DNA from: Desemzia sp. RIT 804 | Lineage (GTDB): Bacteria; Bacillota; Bacilli; Lactobacillales; Carnobacteriaceae | DNA: 64,000 bases | Reading direction: 5' to 3' | NCBI RefSeq assembly: GCF_016892605.1 | Contig: NZ_JAFEMV010000007.1 | Span: forward strand, 23,816-87,815 | In this document: piece by piece, positions 7,351 to 16,861 of the stretch | Position numbering within the stretch: position 1 is the stretch's first letter | Layout: each line of letters begins with the position of its first letter | The notes under the pieces: generated by a model | The model's database searches: none | What the model was told of the DNA's origin: nothing | The model's input: only the letters and a program-made list of their open reading frames with translations | Made by a program: the position numbers and the translations under genes

Positions 7351-8826
7351 CTAATAGTCGACCACTGTTTCGCCATCAATTTCAGTTGTTGGTAATTCAG
7401 ACGGCTCCATAGCTTCTGCAGGTACTCCGAAAAAATACGTTGCTAAGAATCCACCAGCATAAGCTGCTAATAATCCCAATACGTAAGCCCACCATAAACC
7501 ACCAGCAATCAATGGAATCAAAGCTACTCCACTTGGTCCAATAGCAGTAGCGCCTACTCCGCCGATCAATCCAATAACAGCACCACCGATTCCGCCACCA
7601 ATACAAGCTGTGATGAACGGACGACCTAATGGTAAAGTAACTGCATAAATCAATGGTTCACCAATTCCTAAGATACCAACTGGTAAAGAACCTTTGATCA
7701 TATTCGTTAATTGTTTATTTTTTCTACATCTTGCCCATAATGCGATTGCAGCTCCTACTTGACCAGCACCCGCCATAGCTAAAATCGGCAATAGTAAAGT
7801 TGAACCTTGTGAAGCGATCATTTCAATATGGATAGGTGTTAAAACTTGATGTAATCCAAACATCACCATTGGTAAGAATAAAGCACCTAATACGAAACCA
7901 GCGAATGCTCCACCAACGTTCAATACCCATGTGATCGCCCCTACGAGAGAAGTAGATACAAAACCAGCGATTGGCATAATTAAGAAAATCGTAGTCAATC
8001 CAATGACCAATAAAGTTATGGTCGGGGTAACAATAACATCCAATGAATCTGGAACAACTTTGCGTAAGTTCTTTTCAACGATAGACAATAACCATACAGC
8101 TAACACGACTCCAATGACCCCGCCTTGTCCGGCAGCTAAAGGTTCACCGGTAAAGATATTCGGTAATGGAGCTTCTGGAGTCATACCTGCTAAATAAATA
8201 ATTCCCCCTACAACTCCACCAAGTCCTTCAGTAGCTTTAAAGACTTTGGCTGCATTGATACCAATATAAATGTTTAGGTACGTAAATAGTCCGTTTTTGA
8301 TAATGTTTAATACTAAGACAATATTTTGCCAAGTTGCGGCATCGATGGCTTCAGCTGTCACCAAGTTTTGGAGCACAGATGCAATCCCGCCGATAATACC
8401 AGCTCCTACAAATGCAGGAATCAATGGTACAAATATATTCGCGATCGATTTTAGAGCACGTTTGAATGGAGTATTATTGCGTTTCTTTTGTTCAGACTTA
8501 GTAGCTGCAGCCTTTCTTTCTGCTTCAGCTTTCCCTGAATTGACACCTGAAGAATCTACTTCAGCAGGACGTCCTTTTTTCATTTGAGACATTTGATTCG
8601 CTACTTTAGTTACGATCCCAGGTCCTAAAACGATTTGAAGAGTTTCATCCTCAACGACACCTAACACACCCTCAACTTTTTTCAAATTGTCTATGTCAAC
8701 TTGATCGTAGTCTTTAATATCTAAACGTACACGAGTCATACAGTTGATGACATTCCCTACGTTGCTCATCCCGCCAACTTGGTTGTATATGTCTTTAGCT
8801 AATTTTTCTTCTTTTGCATTTGCCAT
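7351..8826 (-). CDS. murP: PTS MurNAc-type transporter subunit IIBC
   Basis: 491 residues. The N-terminal EIIB domain carries the phosphorylated Cys29 (VINCMTRVRLDI). A linker rich in Lys and Ala (about 85-110) leads to a glucose-family EIIC domain with about ten membrane segments (about 120-470). There is no fused EIIA, as is usual for MurP, so phosphate must come from another EIIA. It imports MurNAc, or in Gram-positives the MurNAc-GlcNAc disaccharide, as the 6-phosphate. GGAGG is 8 bp before ATG 8826. It lies 25 bp after murQ in the same operon. The gene order mupG-murQ-murP-murR is the one known from Staphylococcus aureus. Confidence 0.9.
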   Translation of the reverse strand: MANAKEEKLAKDIYNQVGGMSNVGNVINCMTRVRLDIKDYDQVDIDNLKKVEGVLGVVEDETLQIVLGPGIVTKVANQMSQMKKGRPAEVDSSGVNSGKAEAERKAAATKSEQKKRNNTPFKRALKSIANIFVPLIPAFVGAGIIGGIASVLQNLVTAEAIDAATWQNIVLVLNIIKNGLFTYLNIYIGINAAKVFKATEGLGGVVGGIIYLAGMTPEAPLPNIFTGEPLAAGQGGVIGVVLAVWLLSIVEKNLRKVVPDSLDVIVTPTITLLVIGLTTIFLIMPIAGFVSTSLVGAITWVLNVGGAFAGFVLGALFLPMVMFGLHQVLTPIHIEMIASQGSTLLLPILAMAGAGQVGAAIALWARCRKNKQLTNMIKGSLPVGILGIGEPLIYAVTLPLGRPFITACIGGGIGGAVIGLIGGVGATAIGPSGVALIPLIAGGLWWAYVLGLLAAYAGGFLATYFFGVPAEAMEPSELPTTEIDGETVVDY

Positions 8827-8851
8827 TCTTTTTTCCTCCCTTAACCCTATT

Positions 8852-9742
8852 TTAGTTCATTGTTTTTCTAACAAAGCCTTTTGCTTCCGTTAATTTGTGT
8901 TGCGCTTCTTCTTTTGCAGTGTTCGTCAATACCATTACAATAGCCACTTTTACTTGTTGCTCTGCAGCATCAAATGCTTCTGCAGCTACTTCATAAGAAC
9001 AATCAGTCGCTTGCATGATGATACGTTTTGAGCGTTCTACTAATTTTTCATTAGATGGTTTTACGTCAACCATTAGATTTTGGTACACTTTACCAATACC
9101 AATCATGGAACTCGTTGACAACATATTCAACACTAACTTTTGAGCTGTCCCTGACTTCAATCTTGTAGAGCCCGTTAAAATTTCTGGTCCCACTTCCACT
9201 TCAATAGGCAGTTCCGCATATTTACTGATCTCTGAATTTTTATTGCATGAAAGGGACGCGGTAACAGCTCCTACTTCTTTTGCATAAGTTAAAGCACCAA
9301 TGACGTAAGGTGTTCTACCACTTGCCGCAATGCCTAATACAACATCGTTTTCATTTAATTGGATAGCTTGTAGATCTTCTTTTCCTAAAGTTTGCGAGTC
9401 TTCCGCTCCTTCTACTGCAACAGTCATAGCTTTCATTCCACCAGCAATTAAACCTTGAACCATAGAAGGGTCAACGCTAAAAGTCGGTACACATTCTGCT
9501 GCATCTAAAACACCTAACCGCCCGCTGGTTCCAGCGCCCATATAGATCAAACGCCCCCCTTTTTTAAAACTCTCTACAATGGCTTCAGCTACTTTTGAAA
9601 TTGCTGCTAGTTCTTTTTCTACAGCATAAGCAACTTTTTTATCTTCTTCATTCATCAACTGTACTACTTCTTTTGTTGATAATTCGTCTAAATTCATTGT
9701 CCCATGGTTTCTTGTTTCAGTAGTTAATTTATCTAAGTTCAC
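8852..9742 (-). CDS. murQ: N-acetylmuramic acid 6-phosphate etherase
   Basis: 296 residues, normal length for MurQ. It removes lactate from MurNAc-6-phosphate to give GlcNAc-6-phosphate. SIS-fold motifs are visible: [22 protein letters not shown] near 62-83, [11 protein letters not shown] near 138-148, and [22 protein letters not shown] near 188-209. A C-terminal helical region follows. The start is GTG 9742 with GAGGAG 7 bp upstream. It overlaps the end of mupG by 14 bp, indicating translational coupling. The product feeds amino-sugar metabolism, where glmS elsewhere in the window is antagonistic. Confidence 0.93.
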   Translation of the reverse strand: MNLDKLTTETRNHGTMNLDELSTKEVVQLMNEEDKKVAYAVEKELAAISKVAEAIVESFKKGGRLIYMGAGTSGRLGVLDAAECVPTFSVDPSMVQGLIAGGMKAMTVAVEGAEDSQTLGKEDLQAIQLNENDVVLGIAASGRTPYVIGALTYAKEVGAVTASLSCNKNSEISKYAELPIEVEVGPEILTGSTRLKSGTAQKLVLNMLSTSSMIGIGKVYQNLMVDVKPSNEKLVERSKRIIMQATDCSYEVAAEAFDAAEQQVKVAIVMVLTNTAKEEAQHKLTEAKGFVRKTMN

Positions 9743-10832
9743 TAGTATTCTCCTCTTTTTGTTTCATTTGCTCTTTCAATTCAAATTGACAACCAGCACC
9801 GCACCAATCTAGTAAAGGGTGGTCTTCTTCTCTAATTTGTGCTACCACATTTACTTTTTCGTCTTTAGGCAACGTATGAACGATCACTTGTATCTCACCC
9901 ATGTAACGCTGATATTTCTGATTGTCTATCGTTACTGATCCACGTATTCTCTCGCTTGTTTCATACGGAAGAATATCTGGTATTTCCTTAAAGCGGGCAT
10001 CAGCACTTCTCAATACATCTTTAGCAGGATCCCATCGGTTTTGATGAATACCTAAAACAGTTTCAAAATAAGGCGATCGTTTTACAGGACTGACATAAAA
10101 AACGATGTTTCCATCCGTAATGTATCGTTTAAATTGATAAATCGTAGTGTTTGTTATTTCTGGGTCACCAATGTATACCTCATCAACAAAACAATCTGTT
10201 AAAAGTTCGATAGCTGCCGCCAAAGGATGACTGCCTCGATGATCTTCTAAAGAAGGCAACTGCTGATATAACGGACCTCTAAGCTGTTTATCCCCAGGAA
10301 CAAACGCAGCTACTGCAACCCCGATTTCATTTAACCATACGTTTTTATCCTGAAACACTTCTTTTGCTAAGCCTGTTTCAGGTCTTGGATAATAATTATG
10401 CATAGCTACCATATGAGGAAAACTAGCCCCATACTGATTCAACTCTGAAACATCCTTTTCTGTGATCGTACTTGCATTTAATACGATATTTAATTCGTTA
10501 GACATAAAAGCAATTTCTTCATTAGAGAATCCATAGTCGACTCTTAAACCATTTACTCCTATTTCTTTCAATTTTCTTAATGAATCAGCAGAAAGAAAAG
10601 AAATGCCTATTTTGTCGAGCGCCCCTTTAGAGATATCCGCTACAAGCTCCAGCTTCAGTTCCCTCAATATTGAGCCCAATTGATTTAATCTATCTAAATA
10701 CAACTCAGTGTCTTCTTCTGGAATATGCAATGATGTAAAAACTTTCGTAAAGCCCGCTTCTTTCATTTGCTTCAAATAGTTTTTTTTGTCATCTGTCAAC
10801 TCATCACCTAAAAAAATAGATAAGCCAAACAT
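9729..10832 (-). CDS. mupG: 6-phospho-N-acetylmuramidase-like protein (DUF871)
   Basis: 367 residues. An N-terminal TIM-barrel begins [20 protein letters not shown], the typical start of DUF871/MupG, and contains [13 protein letters not shown] and [12 protein letters not shown] smaller C-terminal beta domain covers about 255-360. In S. aureus MupG hydrolyses 6-phospho-MurNAc-GlcNAc taken up by MurP. The same role is inferred from the shared operon. First gene after the operator and promoter at 10844-10896, with AAGGAGGG 7 bp before the ATG. Confidence 0.87.
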   Translation of the reverse strand: MFGLSIFLGDELTDDKKNYLKQMKEAGFTKVFTSLHIPEEDTELYLDRLNQLGSILRELKLELVADISKGALDKIGISFLSADSLRKLKEIGVNGLRVDYGFSNEEIAFMSNELNIVLNASTITEKDVSELNQYGASFPHMVAMHNYYPRPETGLAKEVFQDKNVWLNEIGVAVAAFVPGDKQLRGPLYQQLPSLEDHRGSHPLAAAIELLTDCFVDEVYIGDPEITNTTIYQFKRYITDGNIVFYVSPVKRSPYFETVLGIHQNRWDPAKDVLRSADARFKEIPDILPYETSERIRGSVTIDNQKYQRYMGEIQVIVHTLPKDEKVNVVAQIREEDHPLLDWCGAGCQFELKEQMKQKEENTSELR

Positions 10833-10843
10833 AGCTTCCCTCC

Positions 10844-10857
10844 TTACAGCGTTTTCA
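10844..10857 (-). promoter_or_regulatory. cre-like site in the mupG leader
   Basis: Minus strand TGAAAACGCTGTAA matches the cre core TGNAANCGNT and misses only the conserved C near the end. It lies just before the mupG ribosome binding site, downstream of the -10, where CcpA would act as a roadblock (inference). Confidence 0.55.
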
Positions 10858-10868
10858 TTTGCAATTAC

Positions 10869-10896
10869 ATATTAACACATTGAAATTTTATTTCAA
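10869..10896 (-). promoter_or_regulatory. mupG promoter with palindromic operator over the -35
   Basis: A perfect palindrome TTGAAAT-TTT-ATTTCAA (10880-10896) contains the -35 TTGAAA (minus strand, 10891-10896). The -10 TAATAT is at 10869-10874 with 16-bp spacing. A repressor here would block RNA polymerase. MurR is the obvious candidate, being encoded in the operon (inference). Confidence 0.68.
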
Positions 10897-11088
10897 CTAC
10901 TTTTTTTAAATTAAATTGAATATACCAATATTAATTAAAAATAATTTAAAGCTTATAAAACTAACATATACATGTTATACCACAGATTTTTTTGTATCCG
11001 GTTTATTTCAATTTATTTATATAAAGTATGTTCAATTTATTAATTTGTATGCTATCATGAAATTAAATTTTAGAACAGGAGAGATATT

Positions 11089-11712
11089 ATGCCCAAACTT
11101 TATTTTGTTCGTCATGGAAAAACAGAATACAATTTAGCCAATCGAGTTCAAGGCGGGGATGTTGATTCGCCACTTCTTCTGGAAAGTAAAGAGGATGCTA
11201 TTAAAACCGGGTTAGCTTTACAAAAGAAACAAATCCCTCATATCATAGCTAGTCCTCAACATCGTGCGGTGGAAACGGCGGAACTTATTACAAATCAATT
11301 CCAACACCCCTTTACAGTTCATTTCACAGAAAAATTTAAAGAATTAAAGTATGGTGAATGGGAAGGCGCCTTTATTCCCGCATTACAAGAAGCTTCTCCC
11401 GAAATGTTTTACCATTTAAGAGAAAAACCTGAATTATATGATCCAAGAACAATTAAAGGTGAAACCTATACTGATTTAGTAAAAAGAGGCAAAGAAGTAG
11501 TTCAGTCAGCTTGTGCTGCTTTCCCAGATCACGATCTCTTATTTGTCGGGCACAGCATTACTATAACGTGCACCATGCTTTCGTTGATTGGAAAAGAAAT
11601 CAAGGATTTCCGTTCTGCTCCTCCTATTGACAACACAAGTATATCGATCATAAAGCTAACAGACAGTACGTACTCCTTAGAATCTTGGAATGACACAAGT
11701 CATCTAAGCTGA
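11089..11712 (+). CDS. Histidine phosphatase family protein
   Basis: 207 residues of the phosphoglycerate-mutase-like superfamily. The RHG motif YFVRHGKTEYN places the phospho-acceptor His at residue 9. The second His lies in LLFVGHSITITC near 155. SPQHRAVETAE and KELKYGEWEG supply the other conserved Arg and Glu. It is shorter than true GpmA (encoded at 24936) and lacks its insert, so a phosphatase is more likely than a mutase. GGAGA is 7-8 bp before the ATG. Monocistronic and divergent from mupG. The substrate is unknown. Confidence 0.82.
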   Translation: MPKLYFVRHGKTEYNLANRVQGGDVDSPLLLESKEDAIKTGLALQKKQIPHIIASPQHRAVETAELITNQFQHPFTVHFTEKFKELKYGEWEGAFIPALQEASPEMFYHLREKPELYDPRTIKGETYTDLVKRGKEVVQSACAAFPDHDLLFVGHSITITCTMLSLIGKEIKDFRSAPPIDNTSISIIKLTDSTYSLESWNDTSHLS

Positions 11713-12030
11713 CTACGTCAAAAATCAATTAGTTCTTTATCTATTTTCGCAACTCAGCTCATTACCTTTCTAGCTCTTAAAGAAAAATACGTTTTGGATA
11801 CTTTTTTTGCTTTTTTATCGTTTGTCAAATATTCGTAACATTTGCTTCTTTATCTCTCTTGTTTTCATTTTTTTACACAAAAGAGATCATGAAAATAAAT
11901 AGAACGCTTGTAATCTAACCTCTAAAACAGAAAAAATATGCTATACTAGTTAAGGCTATTTGAGGAAAGCTAAAGGTTTGTTAAATAAACGATAAAGACA
12001 TCGGTCTTTGTTTAGGAGGATGACCGTTAA
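11713..12030. other. Intergenic region before the deoxynucleoside kinase
   Basis: About 320 bp without a gene. The only clear signal is an extended -10 (ATGCTATACT, TATACT at 11942-11947) with no good -35, placed to drive the kinase gene at 12031. No convincing terminator for the phosphatase gene was seen. Confidence 0.5.
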
Positions 12031-12708
12031 ATGAAAGGAGAACACGACGCAGTGATTGTATTAGCAGGAATGATTGGGGCAGGAAAAAGTACTTATACCG
12101 CTTTGATATCTGAAGCTCTTGGAAGCGAAGCTTTTTATGAAAGTGTGGACGACAACCGGATTTTAGAAAAATTTTATGAGGATCCTGAACGTTGGGCGTT
12201 TTCATTACAAATTTATTTTTTAAACACACGTTTTAGAAGCATTAAAGCTGCTTTTAAACACAAAAATAATGTATTAGATCGTTCAATTTATGAGGATGCT
12301 TTATTTACTCGTATTAACTATGAAGAAGGAAATATGAGTGAACCTGAGATGGATAGTTATTTAGATTTATTAGACAACATGATGGAAGAATTAGATAGTA
12401 TGCCTAAAAAATCTCCAGATTTGTTGATTTATTTGCGTGGTTCTTTAGATACTGTTTTAGAACGGATCGAAAAACGTGGTCGTGATTTTGAACAAATTGA
12501 CAGAAATGAAGGTTTATTAGACTATTATAAACACTTACATAGCCAATATGACGATTGGTTTGATGGTTATGATAAAAGTGCTACCCTAACGATTGATATT
12601 GATCGCTATGATCTAGAAAATCCAGAACATGCCGAAGCCATTATAGAAGTGGTAAAACAACGTCTAGTTGAAGTACGTGGAGAAGCTGACTGCGTTCCTA
12701 CTGTTTGA
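12031..12708 (+). CDS. Deoxynucleoside kinase (dAK/dGK type)
   Basis: 225 residues. The P-loop GMIGAGKST is at 13-21. The DRS motif in VLDRSIYEDALF near 86 and the ERIEKRGRDFEQ lid segment near 147 are those of dNK-family salvage kinases. It phosphorylates deoxyadenosine and/or deoxyguanosine (or dC) with ATP. ATG 12031 has AGGAGG about 10 bp upstream. A GTG at 12052 preceded by AAAGGAG is an alternative that would shorten the protein by seven residues. Only one copy is present here, whereas lactobacilli often have a tandem dak-dgk pair. Confidence 0.87.
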   Translation: MKGEHDAVIVLAGMIGAGKSTYTALISEALGSEAFYESVDDNRILEKFYEDPERWAFSLQIYFLNTRFRSIKAAFKHKNNVLDRSIYEDALFTRINYEEGNMSEPEMDSYLDLLDNMMEELDSMPKKSPDLLIYLRGSLDTVLERIEKRGRDFEQIDRNEGLLDYYKHLHSQYDDWFDGYDKSATLTIDIDRYDLENPEHAEAIIEVVKQRLVEVRGEADCVPTV

Positions 12709-12725
12709 GAGTAAGTGTCTTGTAT

Positions 12726-12766
12726 ACACAAAAAGTACCTAGCCAAAAGTTAGGTACTTTTTGTGT
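12726..12766. terminator. Bidirectional intrinsic terminator
   Basis: A perfect 16-bp stem (12726-12741 with 12751-12766) with a 9-nt loop, A-rich on one side and T-rich on the other. It lies between the convergent kinase and C39-like genes. Confidence 0.9.
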
Positions 12767-12826
12767 AATACAAAATACGTTTATAGCAGTCACTCAGTAG
12801 TTAGGACCTCAAATTTTAAGTTCGTA

Positions 12827-13384
12827 TTAACTATTTTCGTTTTTCTTTTCTATCCAAACACATCCAATAGTTTGAGAAGCAGGTACAATTGCGGAATATT
12901 TTCCATGATTATCATATGCTTTAAAATAAAGTTTACCTTCTTTGTTGTACCCGTATGCATAAACAAGTAACCAATGATTTTTATATTTGCTGCCAAATAA
13001 TTTTGCAGTTCCTACTGCAACAGGAACGGGGTTTGCCCGATTGAGCAAATCAATTACGGTGGTCTCTGGGATCAAACTCATTTTTACTGACAACTCTGCT
13101 ATGTCTCCCACTACATAGCCCAGGCCCAATTTTAGGTCCCACGGAAAAGTACCTCTATAAGGAAAACGTTCATCTACAATAGTTTTTAAACCTAGTAAGA
13201 GATTTTCTTTGTCCAAATCTATCTCATAATAGCGAAGAAAAGTATCGTGCAATAAAGCCGCACTAACGTATGTTCCGCAAATCCCAGGCTTGTCTCGATT
13301 GATCCATTTCTGGTATTTTTTAAAGCGTGTTGGTTTTAAACCTATCCATGTCCTTGGATAAGAGGGTCTTTTCACTTTTTCCAT
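12827..13384 (-). CDS. C39-like cysteine peptidase domain protein
   Basis: 185 residues from ATG 13384 (AAAGGA 7 bp upstream; a longer reading frame would run into the neighbour). A papain-like C39 arrangement is visible: Cys36 in GICGTYVSAALLHD, His137 in KNHWLLVYAYG, and Asp158 in KAYDNHG. No signal peptide, membrane segment or ABC transporter domain is present, so it is not a bacteriocin exporter. A stand-alone cytoplasmic or unconventionally exported peptidase or transglutaminase-like enzyme is possible. It lies 23 bp downstream of the HAD phosphatase and is probably cotranscribed. Substrate unknown. Confidence 0.65.
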   Translation of the reverse strand: MEKVKRPSYPRTWIGLKPTRFKKYQKWINRDKPGICGTYVSAALLHDTFLRYYEIDLDKENLLLGLKTIVDERFPYRGTFPWDLKLGLGYVVGDIAELSVKMSLIPETTVIDLLNRANPVPVAVGTAKLFGSKYKNHWLLVYAYGYNKEGKLYFKAYDNHGKYSAIVPASQTIGCVWIEKKNENS

Positions 13385-13407
13385 AACAATTCCTTTCTCA
13401 GTACTTT

Positions 13408-14217
13408 TTATTGCTCTAAAGCCCACTTACGAATAGCGTAAGCCACTCCATTTTCTTCATTTGATTTTGACAGATATGTAGCGATTTTTTTCACTTCCGG
13501 TTCGGCATTCCCCATTGCTACAGGAGAACCTACTAATTCCAACATATCTAAATCATTCAATCCATCGCCAATAGCCATCACTTCTGTCGCATCGATTTCC
13601 AAGTGGTTAATCAATTTCTTGAGAGCCTCTGCTTTACTCACACCTTTAGCTAAAATTTCGAACACTTCCGGAGCTGTTAACACCATATAATAACGCTCTT
13701 TTAATTCTTTAGGAATCAACTGAATCAAAGCCTCGATCTGAGAAGCATCACCAACATATTGTGCTTTATATATTAATTGCTCAAAAGGAATCAAGTCTAT
13801 TTCTTGTTGAATCAAGCGCATATTCATGACTTCAGCATCGTATTTAATCATAGAATTAGCCTTACCTGTATGTAAATAATCTAACTTATCAAAATAAGCA
13901 AAAGTTAATTCTAGATTTTCTCCAATTTGCTGTAACTCTGCCAAATCTTCATGCTTCAAAGGATTGGAATAAACATCTTCTTGCGTGTTAGTTTTTAACA
14001 CCAGAGCTCCATTTAACGTAATGGCAAAGTCATCTTCTTTTTCTAAACCTATTTGTTTTACATAAGTATCGATCCCTGTCCAAGGACGTCCTGTAGAAAA
14101 AACGATTTTAATACCCGTTTCAACAGCTTCTTTAATCGCTCCTTTCACTGTTCTTGTCAGCTCTTGCTGACTATTTAATAGTGTTCCGTCAATATCGATC
14201 GCGATCAATTTTATCAT
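13408..14217 (-). CDS. Cof-type HAD-IIB family hydrolase
   Basis: 269 residues. HAD motif I DIDGTLL at the N-terminus, motif II STGRP near 41, a IIB cap (about 85-190), motif III Lys near 195 (GVSKAEALKK), and motif IV GDGLNDLDML near 218. It is a sugar-phosphate or flavin-related phosphatase whose substrate cannot be read from sequence. ATG 14217 with GAGGAG 8 bp upstream is preferred to the in-frame GTG at 14226. Forms a two-gene unit with the C39-like gene. Confidence 0.87.
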   Translation of the reverse strand: MIKLIAIDIDGTLLNSQQELTRTVKGAIKEAVETGIKIVFSTGRPWTGIDTYVKQIGLEKEDDFAITLNGALVLKTNTQEDVYSNPLKHEDLAELQQIGENLELTFAYFDKLDYLHTGKANSMIKYDAEVMNMRLIQQEIDLIPFEQLIYKAQYVGDASQIEALIQLIPKELKERYYMVLTAPEVFEILAKGVSKAEALKKLINHLEIDATEVMAIGDGLNDLDMLELVGSPVAMGNAEPEVKKIATYLSKSNEENGVAYAIRKWALEQ

Positions 14218-14363
14218 TTTGCTCACTCCTCAATTTCTTTCCATTTGCTTAAATATACCATACCCACCAGCAAAGAGAAATTGAATCAAAATGCCAGGAA
14301 CGCAAAACGGTCCACTTATTAGCGTTCCTTTTGAACAACTAACAAATGAACCGGCTATTATCT

Positions 14364-14693
14364 TTAGGCTGCATAAGAACGACACAATTCTGCACATTCA
14401 AAACAAACCTTAGCACATCTTTGACAATGGCCATGCTCGTGTTTTTCACATTCTCTCGCACAGGCTTGACAAATCGTAGCACAAAGTTGGATCAAATCAT
14501 TTTTCAACGCACTTTCACGACTAGCAAATGTGGCCACTAGAGCACACACATCTGCACATTCGCGGTCTAGCTTAATGCATTCTGCCATCATTTTAACATC
14601 ATCTTCTTTTAGACAAGCATCAAAACATTCGTTACACACTTGCTGACACTCAAATGCTTTTTGAGCTATTTCTTTTAAAGCTGCATCCATCAT
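14364..14693 (-). CDS. Four-helix-bundle Cys-rich copper-storage-like protein (DUF326/Csp)
   Basis: 109 residues with 16 cysteines spaced CxxxC or CxxC along predicted helices (ECQQVCNEC, RECADVC, QLCATICQAC, HCQRCAKVCFEC), plus His residues in EKHEHGH. This is the pattern of cytosolic Csp3-type proteins that store many Cu(I) ions in a four-helix bundle. No signal peptide, which favours the cytosolic type. GGGGG is 5-6 bp before ATG 14693. No other copper gene is adjacent. Confidence 0.82.
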   Translation of the reverse strand: MMDAALKEIAQKAFECQQVCNECFDACLKEDDVKMMAECIKLDRECADVCALVATFASRESALKNDLIQLCATICQACARECEKHEHGHCQRCAKVCFECAELCRSYAA

Positions 14694-14769
14694 TGTTCCC
14701 CCCTTTTTTAGCTAGTTATTTAACATGTTTAGTATAAGCTTTAATGAATAAGGCTACAAACAATAGGCA

Positions 14770-14816
14770 TTTTAAAAAAAGAACAAGACAAAAATCGGTT
14801 TTGTCTTGTTCTTTCA
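14770..14816 (-). terminator. Intrinsic terminator of the sugar kinase gene
   Basis: AAAGAACAAGACAAAA pairs with TTTTGTCTTGTTCTTT (14778-14793 with 14799-14814). A T run follows on the minus strand, 16 bp after the stop at 14832. Confidence 0.88.
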
Positions 14817-14831
14817 AATATAAAAAAGGCG

Positions 14832-15782
14832 TTATTGAGGCTTATTTTTTTTGATATATGCCATTAACTCTTCACGTGTGGGCAAACCTTCGTTATCTCC
14901 TTGGTTTTGAACTTGCAAAGAACCAATTGCATTAGCACGAACAGCGCTTTGTTCCATATCCAACCCGTCTAAATATCCGCTAATGATCCCTACTGCAAAT
15001 CCATCTCCGGCCCCAACTGTATCTATCACTTTTTCCACTTTAAAACCTGGAGTATTCTTTAATTCTTCCCCTTGTTTTTTTATGAATGCACCTTGTGAAC
15101 CAGTTTTTATAATTACGTATTCTACACCCATATCCAGATAAAATTGGGCAATGACTTCTTTATCTTGGGAGCCAGTTAATTTTTTCCCTTCAGCAATACC
15201 AGGAAGGATAACATTAGCGTAACGAGCCATATTGTTTAATACTTTGATCATTGTTTCTTCATCTTTCCATAATTCTGGACGCAAGTTCGGATCAAATGTG
15301 ATAAACGTCCCTGCTTCTCTGGCTTTCGCCATCAAATGATACACTGCTCCACGAGTTACTCTGTTCACTGCAGGTGGAATACCAGTAACATGCAATAAGC
15401 GAACATCAGAGAAATCGATATCCATGACATCTTCTATTGAAAAATTTGAAAATGCACTACCTTTACGGTAATAAGCAGTAACAGGGTCACCTTCGTTAGT
15501 TTTGTTTTTTAACATGATGCCTGTATTGCAGTCGTCATCAAAAGTAATATAATCTGTACCGATTTTTTCTTTTTTTAAGTATTTATAAATGTATTGACCA
15601 AATGGGTCTTTCCCTAATTTTGTTAAAAAATCAACGCTAAAGCCTAACCTGGCTAAGCCAGTTCCTACGTTAACTTCTGCTCCTGCAATTCCTTTAGAAA
15701 ACGTTTTGCCTTCTTCTAATTCACCATACTCATTTGAAATAAACATTCCCATTGGTTCCCCGATTAAAATAACATCACTCAT
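14832..15782 (-). CDS. PfkB-family sugar kinase, 2-keto-3-deoxygluconate kinase-like
   Basis: 316 residues. It begins with the sugar-contacting VILIGEPMGMF, followed by GGA-like AGAEVNVGTGLARLG near 33-47 and the ATP and anion-hole signature VIDTVGAGDGFAVGIISGYL near 255-274 with catalytic Asp. Lengths and motifs fit KdgK, which makes KDG-6-phosphate. Fructokinase-like specificity cannot be excluded. It follows the LacI regulator gene by 19 bp in the same operon. No KDPG aldolase or uronate genes lie in the window. Confidence 0.78.
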   Translation of the reverse strand: MSDVILIGEPMGMFISNEYGELEEGKTFSKGIAGAEVNVGTGLARLGFSVDFLTKLGKDPFGQYIYKYLKKEKIGTDYITFDDDCNTGIMLKNKTNEGDPVTAYYRKGSAFSNFSIEDVMDIDFSDVRLLHVTGIPPAVNRVTRGAVYHLMAKAREAGTFITFDPNLRPELWKDEETMIKVLNNMARYANVILPGIAEGKKLTGSQDKEVIAQFYLDMGVEYVIIKTGSQGAFIKKQGEELKNTPGFKVEKVIDTVGAGDGFAVGIISGYLDGLDMEQSAVRANAIGSLQVQNQGDNEGLPTREELMAYIKKNKPQ

Positions 15783-15801
15783 CTTTTTGTTCCCCTTTCC
15801 T

Positions 15802-16824
15802 TTACCATTCTTTCAATTTTGTTGATTGACGTATTTTCAACTCACCTGGCAGTTCTTTATAGATAACAGAACGATCTTTTTCTTCTTCATTGATTTTTTT
15901 GATAAGCAAAGCTCCACTTTCTTTTCCTAAACCATATGAATTTTGGGCGACTGTTGTGATCCCTGGGCTTATGATAGATGCAGATAAAATATCATCAAAA
16001 CCACAAACACCATAATCTTTACCAATTCTTTTACCAATTTTTTCTATTTCTTTTAAGACATTCATCAATATTAGTCCATTGGCAGCAATCAACACTCGTG
16101 GTTCGGGAAGCTGAAAAAAGTCTTCAATAGCCTCAATCAGTTTTTCCGCTTCTTCTTTAATGGTCGTATATTGATGCATTTGGATTTCGTCATACGTTTC
16201 CAGAACGTCTTCTAAAGCTTGAAATCTACTTAATTGAACAGCATTGGATTCTCTAGTTGGGGTGAAATAACCAATTGATTTAAACCCTTCGCTTAGCAAA
16301 TGATTAACCAATTCTTTACTCAAGCTATAGTTGTTGGAAGTAATGCAATCGATACTTTTATCCGCTATTGCTTTATCCAATAAAACAATGGGGACGTCTT
16401 CGCTTTTCAACGACACTAAAAAATCTTCATTCATGCCAACTGTATTCACTACTAACCCATCAACTTGATTGTCTAAAAACCGTTGGATGTGTTTTTGTTC
16501 TTGTTCTATAGACCCGTCTGATACAGCAATCATTAGTGAATAATCCAACTCATTAGCCTGATCGGATAAACCTTTAATGATGGTATTTGAAAAAGGATTT
16601 TCAATATCCGCTATGACTGCTCCTAATAACATACTTTTTTGTGATTTTAAAGACCGAGCAATATTACTGGGACGGTAATCTAATTCCTTGATAACCATTT
16701 CAATATTCCGCCTTGTTTCAACAGACATGTAATCAAACTTCCCATTTAAATAGCGAGAAATAGTGGTTCCACTAACATTTGCAGCTTTTGCGATATCTTT
16801 TAAAGTTACTTTCTTTTTAGCCAA
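15802..16824 (-). CDS. LacI family transcriptional regulator (KdgR-like)
   Basis: About 340 residues. The N-terminal HTH reads KKVTLKDIAKAANVSGTTIS. It is followed by the hinge YRPSNIARSLKSQKS and a periplasmic-binding-like domain with FSNTIIKGLSDQANELDYSL and the GVCGFDDILSASIISPGITTVAQ segment. TTG 16824 behind AGGTGA gives the usual MAKKKVTLKDI start. A GTG at 16833 lacks a good ribosome binding site. It precedes the KDG-kinase-like gene and probably represses its own operon through the repeats at 16862-16896. Confidence 0.8.
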   Translation of the reverse strand: MAKKKVTLKDIAKAANVSGTTISRYLNGKFDYMSVETRRNIEMVIKELDYRPSNIARSLKSQKSMLLGAVIADIENPFSNTIIKGLSDQANELDYSLMIAVSDGSIEQEQKHIQRFLDNQVDGLVVNTVGMNEDFLVSLKSEDVPIVLLDKAIADKSIDCITSNNYSLSKELVNHLLSEGFKSIGYFTPTRESNAVQLSRFQALEDVLETYDEIQMHQYTTIKEEAEKLIEAIEDFFQLPEPRVLIAANGLILMNVLKEIEKIGKRIGKDYGVCGFDDILSASIISPGITTVAQNSYGLGKESGALLIKKINEEEKDRSVIYKELPGELKIRQSTKLKEW

Positions 16825-16861
16825 TTTTGTCACCTATTTTCTTTTAACGCTTCTTTAGTTT

